Assembly (NCBI RefSeq): GCF_045679555.1
Contig: NC_092120.1
Coordinates: 10,032,305-10,096,304, forward strand
Source of the DNA: Salvelinus alpinus
Lineage: Eukaryota > Chordata > Actinopteri > Salmoniformes > Salmonidae
Direction of reading: 5' to 3'
Length of the DNA: 64,000 nucleotides
A program made the translations under genes and the position numbers. The notes under the pieces were generated by a model. It was given only the letters and a program-made list of their open reading frames with translations, was not told where the DNA came from and did not search any database. Positions 19,680 through 33,900 of this stretch are shown here, one piece after another. Each line of letters begins with the position of its first letter. Within the stretch, counting starts at the first letter, position 1.

Positions 19680-22179
19680 CTAGATGCAAGTCCAGGCTAA
19701 TGTGGTTGGTTAATTGCAAGTATTCATAGTAATGACTCTATTGAGTGTATTTCTATGGGTAAAATCTGCTCTTTGCAAATTGGTATAAAAAATACTAATG
19801 CACATGTAAGTAAGTGCTACTCTATAATATTGTCTGTCTCATCTCCTGCACGTACAAGTGTTGCCTTGTCATTGCATTTGTCTTCCAAACAATCTCTGTG
19901 TGTATGCTGGTCATTGTCCCCCACAATGAAATCGGGGAAGGCACTGTGGATCTGTTTCCGTCCGTTAGTAGGTTCATATGTTAGTCACAAGCGATATCTC
20001 AGACAGCACCCGGTTTTGACTAAACTTGGGTGAATGATGCGTCTTGCCATAGCGTTACGGCATTTAGAAAATTACACTGATTGGCCAGATGGTGGCTCTG
20101 TAACGAGATTGAAAATGCAAACTTTGAAAGGTCACGTCCCTCACCCCTTAAGTCATGAAATTTAGTCGATCGGTCCCTGTCTTCACAAGGAACAAGTTTG
20201 TCTCGGGACCCATAAGTTCCGCCATGATGGATTTTATGCTATTTTGAATTGTGTGAAGAACAGTTAACGCTACTCTTCTGTTACCTGAATGACCGATCTG
20301 CACAAAACTTGATATGTGGCATTTATGGAAAACGATCTCTCTATGTAAAATTTTCCAGACTGGTAGCTAAAACAACATGGCCGCTATTGACCAATAAACA
20401 TTCACGTGGGTGTGGTCTGGCACAACTGCATATAAATCAGTCAAGGATATTCATATTGTAACAGAATTTGGTACACATGTTGCAAACACTGTCAAGACTC
20501 AACATATGCAAGAACATTCATATCGACCTTGCGGTGGCGCTATAACGGGTGTATATCTGTTGATCTGTTTGACTTAGTGATGAAATTTGGCACACATGTT
20601 TAGGGATATGAGCTAACCCACACGATATCTCAGACACCACTGGCCCAATTTTGATGAAATTTGGGTGAATGATTAGTCATGCCATAGAGATCTGGCATTG
20701 ACAAAATTACACTTATTGGGCCTGGGGGAAGGGGGCTATAGTAATCAACTTCTACATACGTTAGTCATTTGTGGGGGATGACATGTTTACTGTTGCCTTA
20801 TTTCAAGGTATCTTGGTAGTCAATATTCTAAGATTGTCATATTGTGTATCATTTATTTGATCATGCTAACTTAATTCTGCTCTTCTCTTGAATCATGGTT
20901 GTACAATTTGAAATAAATGTAATCTGTTTTTGAAGTATTTAACTCTGATCCTTTGTAAATTATGAGTCACCCCAAGTCTTAACAAAGCCATCGTCGTTGA
21001 TCATTGCTACAAGAGAACACACAAAAGAACAAGCACACAATCTGTTTTGAATTGGTTTTCCTAAAGGGCACACTTTGAGAAAATAGGCCTAACCTTTAAT
21101 TAAATGCAAATGGAGGGTAAATTAAACTTGGCCGCTTCAATCGACTTGTTAAACATGTTAATGAAACATTTTCATTATGCCTCAGCTATGGCAGAGGTCA
21201 CGTTCACAGTTTTCACAAGTCAAATTGGGGATGGCAAGAGTCAATCTATTGTAAAGAAAACACATTCCATGCATTTGTTTATGGTAAAGAGTGTTCTAAC
21301 TAAAGTGTAAGCTTTACCCATCACATGGATTGATAATAGGTCTACAATTGAAGCTACATGAATGAAAGGGTTTGATGGAGATCTTAATGACACTTTCAAA
21401 CAGATTGTTCACTAAACAATTGTATTCTATTTTTTAACTATACGCATAATCACATCCTTTGCCGCTTTTGAGTGGCAATGTAGAAATGATGCCAACAACG
21501 CGCAGGGAAACATGCGTCACTCATGATGTAGGCTCAAGTTTACTTTGCCCAACTAGTCAATAAAATCCTGCCTTTTATTGACAAAGTGCTGTCGTAACTT
21601 CTGACTCTTCGGAGTCGGTCTCTATCGAATCTCATCCTAATATATCTCATGATCTTTGATTAACTGGTTAATAAACTGGTTTGATTTAAATGGTTAATAA
21701 AACGTGGTCGGATCATTTTCAATCTGAACGCGAGTAAACATTCCTTTCTTTTTTTTTGACTTCACAGACCTTTCAGAGGGCAGATACTCAACATGGAAAA
21801 GGGCACCCCCTGCTCAACTCAATTTAAACAAAAAATATATATATTTATATTATTATTTCATTTCTTACTGAACAGACAGTAGTTCTCTAACTTTTGCAAA
21901 TGTATTTCAATGTAGGGAGATGTGTAAATGTACCATTGTTACCCAGAGGAGGGTCATGCTTTTTCAATTTCAGTCAGTGGGAGGGTTTAGTCTTTTTTAT
22001 TTACTTATTTTTTTATTTTTTTTGTCCAGGGGAGGGTCATGTAATTTGTAATCGATTAAATGTCATATTGCTCAGTGTTTTAGAATTAGTATGATGCCCC
22101 TCATCCCTGATTATCTGCTGGGTGTGCAATATCAAGTGTGCCTAGTGTGGTCTCAATAAAATGATCCATAGCCTATACT
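19680..22179. other. Intergenic, ttc24 3' flank
   Basis: Includes the ttc24 3' UTR; AATAAA-like words occur, none decisive. A diverged direct repeat lies at 19985-20728 and is listed separately. No coding exon recognised. Confidence 0.5.
19985..20728. repeat. Diverged direct repeat of about 100 bp, 630 bp apart
   Basis: Positions 19990-20085 and 20622-20720 share 'gatatctcagaca', 'tttgggtgaatgat' (one base different in the first copy), 'tgccatag' and 'aaaattacac' in the same order. This suggests an old element with internal tandem structure. Family unknown. Confidence 0.65.
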
Positions 22180-22184
22180 ATAGG

Positions 22185-22290
22185 CCAAGGGTGGGCAAAC
22201 TTTTTGGCTCGAGGGCCACATCGGGATTTCGAAATTCAATGGAGGGCCGCATTTTTGGGGGGACCAATTGTTTGTTAAAATCAATTTGCG
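22185..22290. repeat. hAT-type element end fragment
   Basis: The stretch 'gggtgggcaaactttttggc' followed by 'gagggccacatcgggatttc' resembles termini of vertebrate hAT non-autonomous elements. The SINE at 22291 follows at once, so the copy was probably interrupted by the SINE insertion. Confidence 0.5.
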
Positions 22291-22530
22291 GGGGCCTCTC
22301 GAGTGGTGCAGTGGTCTAAGGCACTGCATCGCCATGCTTGAGGCGTCACTACAGACCCGGTTTCGATCCCAGGCTGTGTCACAGCTGGCTGTGACTGGGA
22401 GACCCACGAGGCAGCGCACAATTGGCCCAGCGTTGTCCGGGTTAGGAGAGGGTTTGGCAGGCCGAGATTTCCTTGTCCCATTGTGCTCTAGCGACTCCTG
22501 TGGTGGGCCGGGCGCATGCACGCCAGGTTC
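22291..22530 (+). repeat. tRNA-derived SINE
   Basis: A head with A box (GTGGTGCAGTGGTCTAAGG) and B box (GGTTTCGATCCC) is followed by the same body seen reversed at 48465-48942 ('cacaattggcccagcgttgtccgggtta', split here by several substitutions). The 3' part is truncated. Confidence 0.8.
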
Positions 22531-22742
22531 CCGCTGCTATGATTGTATAAGGAAATGCATGATGAAGTGCTGCTGCACATAGGCTATCAGCCATCCAGAT
22601 CGAAAATTGATGTGTGAATCAAATGTTATGCTGCTCTGGCATTACTGTTTATATTTAAACTAGTTAGCTTGCTACAGACGCTCCACCAGTGACTGCATTT
22701 CAAGCCATGCATGTTTGGATACTGGGCAAGCGCAATCTCCAT

Positions 22743-23469
22743 GAGTGCTGAGCAATTAACCGAAATGTCGGTTATTTTTTGGTTTTTAAACAACTAATTG
22801 ACCAATGTACGTTTAAATGATTTGAATTCCATTTTGTTCGTTTTTTTTTTTTGTGAGCTCAATGCGCAGTTTATGTAGGGATAAATCGGATCAAGCCTGA
22901 ACTATGCAATGTAGTAGGTTTAGTTTCCAACAGACCAATATTCTACATACATTAGCACAGAAAACATGGTAATTAACTACAATGACAATAATCCATTGCG
23001 CACCTGCATACTTGTCCGGTCTGTGTGAAGCACTGAGCTATAATAAGAACGGTGTGGAGCAGACACGGGGTGATTGATACTTGGCATTCAGCAGTCAATA
23101 AAGTATGTCTTATTTACTTTGAAGAACTACTAAAATGTTGATTTTTGTCAGACTGCATAGGCAGCAGGTCTATAGAGATGAGATGATGACTTGGAATTAA
23201 ATAATAAAGTAATCAAATAAAACAATTTATTCACATTACTTTACTTTAATAAAATGTGGTTAGTAAGTGATAAGCAGTAATGGGCATCACTAACATGATA
23301 TATATACAGAACATGTCGGTTTTTTTAGTTTTTTTTATATGTATTTATTTTACTTTTAATTGTTTTATTCTGTGTTGTTATAACATTCGACCCACACAAT
23401 GCATAGTGAATTTAATGTCTAAAAAAAGAAACCGAACCTACCTCAGAAAGCCCTAATCGCTCAGCACTA
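22743..23469. mobile_element. Non-autonomous hAT element with 8-bp target duplication
   Basis: Short inverted ends (GAGTGCTGAGC left, GCTCAGCACTA right) are flanked by the identical 8-mer ATCTCCAT at 22735-22742 and 23470-23477. An 8-bp duplication and short inverted ends are hAT hallmarks. The 727-bp interior has no coding frame and is A/T rich. Confidence 0.88.
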
Positions 23470-23477
23470 ATCTCCAT

Positions 23478-24699
23478 ACAGGGCAGACTGGGAAAAAGTC
23501 ACAACCGGGCTCACATGAGCTCCATACAAGGCAGACCAACGGTTGGGGTGGGGGTGGGGGTGTGGGGTGGCGAATTTGACGTCATCACGACGACTAGGTG
23601 GAAGTGGGTTCAGAACAACAATGACAAAAACTGTATACAAAAAATATAAAATTATACCACCACACAAAAGAACATTTGGCAAGTAGGAGGGAAAAGGGAC
23701 AGGTGTTCTGACACAGGTAGACCCATATTTGTGCACGCGCCTGCAAACCAAATAATCTGTAGTCTATGCTTTTGATGCACCAGGTTTATTTTCAGCACTT
23801 CAGCACCTGCGTGTATGGACAGCTCCCCTCCCCATGTCTATTTTTGAGGAACGCAAGTAGTGGGATAGAGTGGTCTGTTGAACTGCACTGTAGCTGCAGA
23901 ACCTATTTCACCAACATCAGAGCCCGACAAGGATTGGACATTGGACAATTTGGGAAACTCCCATGGATATTGACATATACAAAAAGAAAACTGAAAGATG
24001 GATCAACCGAAACGCTGAAATTGTTGTAGGCCTACTTTGGAGACGAATACGTAATTTTGGTTTTCAAATATTTTTGATGCTGCGGTAACTGAAGATAATA
24101 CATATATTTCATTGCATGACGGCTTAGCTGATCAATTGGAATAGACGACATTGTATCAGAGAGAAAGTGTGCTTTGTGGCATATTGTGAGGAATGCGCGC
24201 ATTCCAAGTGAGTTGAGCGTTAAACAAGGTAAGAGTGAACATAGTCCTGTAATATATCTCACTGCATGTTGTCATTATGTGGACAGATGACTAGCCTACA
24301 TAAACGTGTTATAGGATTAATTGGACTAATTGGACTAACTGTTGTATAGCCTACATTATAGTGGCATAACAATCAATAAATATCCTAATTTGTTAAAGGA
24401 CTATATTGTACGAAACAATCAATAGAATAAAATATGCAATATCCCTGCATATCTACGCTTCTTGTCCAGTTACTCCATGAAAACAAACACATTTCCAAAA
24501 TATAAAGGCAAAACGTTACAAATATATAGGTCTTATACTTTCATTTTTTTACCTTTCATTTTCAAAGGTTAGGTTAAAAGGTTTTTCCCTCCACTTAAAG
24601 TTTATAATCCCATTGACCCATCCATCAGATTGCTGCAGTTTCTGAATCGACCGCGACGTTTTACCTTGCACACACACCAATATAGCAAAAGCAGTGACG
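23478..24699. other. Intergenic, nothing recognised
   Basis: A G/T-rich GGGTGGGG run sits at 23540-23570. Two near copies of a 20-base phrase (CTCCATACAGGGCAGAC and CTCCATACAAGGCAGAC) lie at 23473 and 23520. No gene found. Confidence 0.5.
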
Positions 24700-24880
24700 C
24701 CAACCGAAATATGTCTTCCGCATTTAACCCAACCCCTCTGAATCAGATAGGTGCGGGGAGCTGCCTTACAACGTTCACGGCGTACGGGGAGTAGTTGTTG
24801 GGGGTTAACTGCCTTGCTCAAGAGTAGAACGGCTCGGGGTTTCGATATAGGACTTATATTACCACCGCTTTGCAGTGACG
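24700..24880 (-). repeat. tRNA-derived SINE fragment
   Basis: Contains the phrases 'acccctctgaatcaga' and 'ggttaactgccttgctca' in the order of a reversed salmonid-type SINE body, with 'cggctcggggtttcgat' where the B box would be. It is diverged and lacks the A-box end. Confidence 0.6.
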
Positions 24881-27164
24881 CCAAAAAATTATTCATGAAT
24901 GTACACTGTAAACACTGCCCTAGTCCCTAGTAGGCTACTGGTGCATGCTGGGATGATCGATTTACTGCGTGGAACTTGATCCCAATGTCCTTCAGACACC
25001 TTCGCGTGCCGGTGTCAGTGATTCTTCAGTGGATGGGAGAACAGACACTAAAAATAACTAATTCTATTACATGATTAACACCCATTCAAGACTTCATTTT
25101 GAATATGTTAACATATTGAGAGGAGACAGAGTGAGGATCAGCGTTGAAAGACTTAGTTAATGAGAGTGAGATGGTGAGAAAGTGTGTGTGTGTGGCATAG
25201 GAAAGGCATAATTAATGTTGAATTAATTAAAGTGAGATGGTGAGAGAGACAAAGTGATAGAGGGAGTGTGTGTGTGGCATAGGACACACACACTTGGTCC
25301 AAGGTCATCTAAACTGAAAGGGGGATATGGTTGGGTATTCTATATCAGGGAGACAACGAGAAAGGTTGTCTTTGTGCTGCTACTTTAAGTGCAGTGCTGT
25401 GTCAATGTTCTCAGCATCAGTACTGGGGCCATCGGGGATCTGACGGGGCCGAATAGAAACAAGTCATGGTCAGAAGAGGCTGAAAATGACCAGTATATCA
25501 ATCTAATGTGCCTTTCCCTGTGTTACAAACCAAGAACGAACACCATCTCTGCATATGAGTCATTACACATGACAATGCCCTTTGTAAAAGATTTATAAAC
25601 TCCATTCATTCCCAGGGTAGGCTGACAAACTAAATGAGCTAATGAGGAATCCGTTGCACCAGTTTACTTTTTCGGCACATTCTGGTGTGACATTTCTCTC
25701 TGGCGGATAGCAGAAGTCTCCCTGTCCCAATGTCCCTGCTGTAGAAACACATGATCTTCTTCTTCTTTAGTATTCACAGGGCAATGTGTTTGGAGAGGGT
25801 GTTGACAGCTCTGGAGTGGGGGAGGTCAGGCTCTGCAGTCCTCTACATCGACTTTCAAGCCAATAGTCAGCAGGCAGACGGCACATGTAGCCTAAACAAC
25901 ACTGGCTTTTTGTGTTTCCAGGTTCAGTGTCATTCCATCTTACTCTAGGTGAACAGTTCATGTGTTTGAGTACTCGTTAATAATGTTTTGACGATTGTTG
26001 ATTGGTGGTGTTTAAATCTATTGCACTTGCTAAGAGAAGATGTATAGTCACTGTGACATACTGTCTGATCATCTTATCTCATTTGATATTATGCTGTAAG
26101 ATCAAATGAATGATGATGAATACAGATCATTTATCTGATCATTCTATCATAATCCTATTTCCAACCTTATTACCTCTGATATGTGTGTGATATACATGAA
26201 GTCCTCCTGGATCAGCCTCTCACTTTGAGGCTTTGTCATTACACTTTTATGTGCAAAGACATCTCGCTCCCCCACTATGGTCCATTGTGTACGTCACTGT
26301 GCCATTATGAATCACAGTCCACAAACAGTGCACACAATGATGCTATAGGGCACTGATTGCAGTCCTCTGGGGCTAGGACACAACACAGGCCAGGTTATTG
26401 TGCTCTGTGTGTGCGCTGATTGCATTGGCCATAAAGTGGTATAAAAACAGATCCATCATGGTCAGAGTCAACGTGGTTATTTACTGGTAGGTAGGCCTCT
26501 ATTACAACCCAATTGGGGTCACAGAATCGGATCAGGTTGGATCACTGTTTTCCAAAGTAATGATTGCAATGCTTCTCACCAACACTACAGCCTATTTGAA
26601 ACACTAGGTCCGGTATTGCTTATTAAGCATAGGATTTAATGTCTGTTTTTTCAATACAGAGCATTTATCCCAAGTCCAATTCCACACAGAGCCTTCCATT
26701 CAAGCATACATCCTATGTACATTTCCTCCCAAACATCTGTTATGAAAAGTACAGTAGCATCAATATGGCCATTTTCCTAGTGTTCAAGACTTCAGATAAA
26801 TATGTTACACTGGGCAAGAGTTTAGCTGACATGCCAAACCTGTGTCTAGCTAACAGAATAGAGGGATATTTGGGAGGCCAACTAGAGCCATAAAAACAGC
26901 AGTTATGAGTAGGGAAGATGCAACGCTGGTGCGATTACTGTGTGAGTTATACCGCAGAGGTTTGTTATTAGCAGGGGAGGCTGCCTCATGTCTCATTAGT
27001 GACAAAACAGTGTGTTGAATACCCATACATCTCCACTGGCCTTCTGTGTATAGTTGAGCAATAACAGGCAGCGTCATATTCTGATTACCAGGAGATTACA
27101 ATATGTCACCGTGCGATTCTGTCATTCGGATAATTGTTTATCATCTTGATGCCATTACGCACCA
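24881..27164. other. Intergenic, nothing recognised
   Basis: At 25160-25290 the phrase 'agtgagatggtgaga' and a following 'gtgtgtgtgtggcatagga' occur twice about 80 bases apart, a small degenerate tandem. No exon, RNA gene or named repeat seen in the rest. Confidence 0.45.
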
Positions 27165-29036
27165 TGCACAAACTGGCTGAATCAACGTTGTTTCAACTTA
27201 ATTTGTCAACGTATTGTGATGTGGAATCTGCGTGTAAAATACATTGGATTTTTAAAAAGTCATCAATTGTGGTTTTGAGGGTGAAATTTCAGCCTCAGGA
27301 TTATGTCATTATGGTAACCAAATTTAAACATAGACAAACCGTGTGTAAAATATGTTGAATTTGTACCTTTAAAACGACGTCAGATCTTCAACATTAAAAA
27401 ATCCACTGTCAGAAAACAACAATAGGCTGGGCAGTACCTCCTACTGGAGAATCTACCCTTTGGTCTCCCATCCAGGGTTTTAAGCTTTTAACCAATCCCA
27501 GCCCTGTTTAGCTATGCTATTTGTCACTGACTATTACTAATGTGCAGTCATGAGAAATATTGTTGGGAAGTCTCCACTTAAAACTAAATAGATTCAGTGT
27601 TGCTATCAAAGTCATTCCACAGGGTAGGTTTAACAGAGCAAATGAAATGTGACCATACTTTATCACTCATATAACATCAGTGATGCTATTGAGGCCTGTA
27701 TAGCATTTGGGAAGTCATCAACCGCTATTGTTTCAATTAAACCCAGAATTCAACAAAGAATAGACAATACCAACTTAATTTAAGGTGCATTTAAAGTATG
27801 AAGACATGAATCCAACATATCAATTATTAATTTGTAGACAAACTGGAATTAAAGCCAAACTAAATCAGTGGCACAGATGGAACTATCCAAGCAGAATATA
27901 CATCTTCTTCAAATGTTGATATTTGGTTGCATTTACAACCAAAAACAATTCAATATCACTTTTGAAATACAATAAATAGCCTATTAACTTGTCCACAAGT
28001 TAACAAATTAGATGTTGGATTCACGTCTCCAACTCAACCAAAAATATAAGTTAAAGAAATGGATTAAGACAGTGGCTTAGCTCTAACTATCCAAGCAGTA
28101 TATACATCTCCTTTAAATGTTGATATTTGGTTGAGTTGTCAACCAAACAGAATTAAATATTACTTTTGTAATACAGTAAATAGTCTAAAGTTAAGGCTAT
28201 CTTCCAAACTAATGTAACATTCAACCTTAAAATTAGTAATACATCCATTGGCACATTTTTAGGTTACTGTAGCTATACAATTCTTCTTATGTAATCATAT
28301 AAAACATGCATGTTCAAGATAGTATGCATAGGACGTTGCAGGTCAATGGAGATCTTCATTATTGCTGTAACAATCTGCACAGAATTTCGAACGGCATTAA
28401 TGTAATCTCAACTGCAATACAGGTCATTTGGTTCTGCTATTAGATGAATTAAACACAGGGATAACACATTTTTAGATTACTGTAGCTATACATTTCTTCT
28501 TGGGTAATATTTCTTCTTCCTTTTCTTCTTACAGTCCCTGGTTCGATTCCAGGCTGTATCACATCCAGCTGTGATTGGGAGTTCCATAGAGCGGTGCAAT
28601 ATTGGCCCAGCATCGTCCGGGTTTGGCCGGGGTAGGCCGTCATTGTAAATAAGAATTTGTTCTTAACTGACTTGCCTAGTTAAATAAAGGCTAAAAAAGT
28701 TTTTTTTTTTTTTTTATTATTTAAAAAACAAAATATCTGACATTGTATTCCCATTTTAACTTTACTGTGCTTTTAGATGGTTGAAAGTGCAGTGATACAC
28801 ATTTGGGTGAAAATGAAACCAAATGAAAATTAAACCAAAAATCAGACATTGTTTTTCCATTGGAATTTGGTTGTGCTTTTAGATGGTTGAAAGCATAGTG
28901 ATAACACATTGGCAATTCAACTAACTTTTGGCTGTCTTTTTGAGTGGGTGAATATATATTGTAATCTCACTGATCAACTTCTCAACCAAATATTACCCAA
29001 TTATCCACGTTGAAATGATGTGGTGTGCCCAGTGGG
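27165..29036. mobile_element. Long copy of a CCCACTGGGC-ended DNA repeat, SINE inserted
   Basis: The left end (AACTGGCTGAATCAACGTTG) is weak; the right end (ACGTTGAAATGATGTGGTGT then GCCCAGTGGG) is clear and matches the family of the 280-bp copy at 39164-39443. The interior holds near-duplicate segments (27920-27980 with 28115-28185; 28735-28800 with 28840-28910). A SINE lies at 28520-28697. The extent is inferred and the left boundary is uncertain. Confidence 0.5.
28520..28697 (+). repeat. tRNA-derived SINE fragment
   Basis: Begins at the B box (GGTTCGATTCCAGG) and runs through 'aagaatttgttcttaactga' and 'cttgcctagttaaataaagg', the usual salmonid SINE 3' end, into a poly(T)-containing tail. 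The A-box part is missing. Confidence 0.8.
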
Positions 29037-29247
29037 TACGCTTCTCTCTGATGAGTTGGTTGGTGGACTAAGTGATGAAATGAAAAACAACCATATTAAT
29101 GTAGTGTATGCTGTTTATCAGTCGCATGAGGTCTTATTTTACATTAATAATCACTTATCCTATCCAGAGCAATGTAGAATAACTGACGGCGCATAAAAAC
29201 TTTGATGTGTATATGATAATAATGTATGTAATCACGATAAGGATATA

Positions 29248-30853
<1,606 letters not shown>

Positions 30854-30910
30854 TACATGTTTTACTTTATCTACAGTCATTCATATAAACCTTGTCTTTT
30901 CCAACCCAGG

Positions 30911-33900
30911 ATGTCTGGCAATCTGTCCCTCCTGAGGCCTCCATTAGTGGGTGCCACCGGGTCAATGCAACCCGCCCTCTCAAACATGTCCCAGTTTCCC
31001 CCTCTGGTTGACTGGGAGACACCCACCTTCACCCGCGCTGCCCAATTCCGTGTCGGCGCCACCTTAATCCTCTTCCTATTTGCTGCCTGCAGCAACCTTG
31101 CATTATTGGTCAGTGTGTGCCGGGGGCGTGGCCGGCGCCTGGCTTCTCACCTGCGACCACTCATCATGAGCCTGGCCGCCGCCGACCTGATGATGACCTT
31201 TGTGGTGATGCCACTGGACGCCATTTGGAACATCACGGTGCAGTGGTATGGCGGAGACGCCATGTGTAAGATGCTATGCTTCCTCAAGCTGTTTGCCATG
31301 CACTCGTCAGCCTTCATCCTGGTGGTGGTCAGTCTGGACAGGCACCACGCCATCCTGCACCCGCTGGACTCACTCAACTCCCACCACCGGAACAAGAGGA
31401 TGCTGGGTCTGGCATGGGGCCTCAGCGTGCTTCTGGCCTTACCACAGGTGAGTTAAAACCCCGGTAGGCTTATTTACTATAAATAGCGTGGCACTCCAAG
31501 AAATTCAAGGTAAATTCCTTAAAGTGAAAGTGATTTTGTTCATTCCTGGTATGTTGTTGAGATGTCGTGTTCATGCCAAGTGCAGCTCTAGCTGTGGGTT
31601 AGTCAAGGCACTTAGAAATTTATATTTACATTTTAGCAATTTAGCAGATGCTTTTATCCAAAGCTACTTAGAGTAAGTGCATTCATCTTAAGATAGCTAG
31701 GTGAGAACCACATATCACAGTTGTCGTAAGTACATTTTGCCTCAATACAGAAGTTTGTTTTTTTTGGGTGGGGGGCGAGGGGGGAAGACTAAGATGTCTT
31801 ATTTAAGATATTCTTTGAAGAGGAATGGTTTCAGTTGTTTTTGGAAGATGGGCAGAGACTCTGCTGTCCTACCTTCAGGGGGAAGATGGGCAGAGACTCT
31901 GCTGTCCTAGCTTCAGGGGGAAGCTCGTTCCACAATTGGGGTGCCAGGACAGGGTGGAGCTTTGACTGGCTGAGCGGGAGTGTACACATTATCAATCAGT
32001 TTGCACAGATGTTTCAAGTGCCAGTTAACACTCTTGACCCAGTGGCTGATGGGAGATGACAGGTGAAAGGATGGCTGAGGTCACCAATTGTGACAGATAC
32101 TGAATTAATCTGGTCAAGGTCAAGCGTACATCTAATACACACACATACACACACAGTGACGAACGAGGAGGCATTACCTACGATTCTGTTCCTGCATGGT
32201 GTGCTGTACTCAACTGTCATCTCAACTGTCATCTGTGCACACATACTGATGGACCTAGATGGGGATTTAATGAATATAGGCTGGGGATCTCCCTGGCTCT
32301 TTGGCAATGTGTTCCTTGAATCAAAAACACAATCCTGTCTGCTGTGTCATTGAAAAATGCTTTCCTGAAAACCCCTTGACAAAAACAGTGCATTAAGGAT
32401 TATGTGAAAGCGATAGTTAATGGTGCACTGGGCTGTGAGGACAGCCAGTGTAGAGTGAAATGTGGATGGATGCTTTCATTGATTTGCTTTGACAGTGAAG
32501 TCAAATATTTCCTCTGAACTTGACGGAGTGGTTTATGCCTTGTAATATATTATTATTATAAACAAATATAAAAAAGATGCCCCACAGTGTGATCTTGAAT
32601 TTGTTTTGGGCTACAACCTATTCAAATTCACACTGCAGGGCATATTTTTTCCCCCTGTAGAAAATACATAAATAAATATATTACAAGTCATCTGATATAG
32701 AATGTAGCCTAAGGAAATATAAAATGTACAGTACATAACTTACCGTAGTTAGGATTGTTCTTGGGTATATTCTTGCGCAGTATGTCAAATGGTTTCAAAG
32801 AGTAATGGCATACTACTGCACCACAACTTCAAAGTAGTGCAGGCTTCTCTACATTGTTTGGATGACTTACTTCAATCGGCAGGAGAGTGACTGTTTGCTT
32901 GAATGGGGGAGAGTGTCAGGGTGTGGGACGGGAGGTTCAAAGGGGGGGGGGGGGGAACGGCATGCGTCCCTCATGAGAATAGATTTATTAATCTGAGTAG
33001 ACAAATAAGCCTAATTTGCTGTCAGAGTGGCGCCGGAGCTGCTGGGAGTTTTATCAGTGCACCTTGAACGTCTCGCCTCAGGCTCTTCCCCTGTAATTAA
33101 ATTTTCAGGGCTGCAGAGTGCAGAGGGGCATAACAGGATTTACGTATCAGTGCCACACTGTCAGAGATCCCACGTAATCACCACCCATATGCAGCAGAGG
33201 GGCAAGGACAAGGGGGTAGATAGACAGATAGGGATATGCCTTCTGGAGTCTTCCTGGAAATGAGGAGGCATTTCAGCGAGAAATCTTTAAATTCCTGGCA
33301 TGCTGGTATTAGTTAGTTAATTGTGCCCCCCAGAGTGTGAAATGTGATTATATTCCTGAGAATTAGGAAAGTGCAACATCAGCAGCGGGAGGAGGGAGAT
33401 GTTGTAAAAGCAAGTATTTAAACACTGAAAACAATCTAATGTTGGGGGATTGGAAAACAAGTAAAATTGCATTGTTGCAAAAAGCGAACAACTCTGCCCC
33501 CAACTCAGATTAGATACAATTAGTATAAAATCAATTCAGTATTAATAATGTCTGTCATAGTGATTTATGTCCCCAAATAATTTTGAAAGCCATTGCAGAG
33601 TATGGATCCACCTTGAAAGTTACTGTGATGCTACTGACCACTGCATTCCTTAATCAGAAAATACTGCAGACATGACTCAGCCACTGCATTTTCTCATTAA
33701 ACCACCCATTTCTGGCTAGTGCTCTAGCACAAAATAGCAGCCAAGACCTCAACTGAGTTTTATACTTTGAAGGTAGATTAAATGATCCTCAACAGAACCT
33801 AAATTAGTACTGTAGTAGCCCAGTGTATACCTGTGTGAAAGGTGCTGCTGTATTTACAGTAGGTGGATTGTCATACATCTTAGATGTTGTGGTTGTTGTT

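Noticed and set aside
22153-22582. Frames of 66-122 codons
   Set aside because: They cover a SINE and a hAT end; no evidence of a gene.
30857-30910. Upstream in-frame ATG giving the GnRH receptor 18 more residues
   Set aside because: The interval ends in an acceptor-like pyrimidine-CAG just before the ATG at 30911, begins at the edge of the Tc1 insertion, and adds residues unlike a receptor N-terminus.
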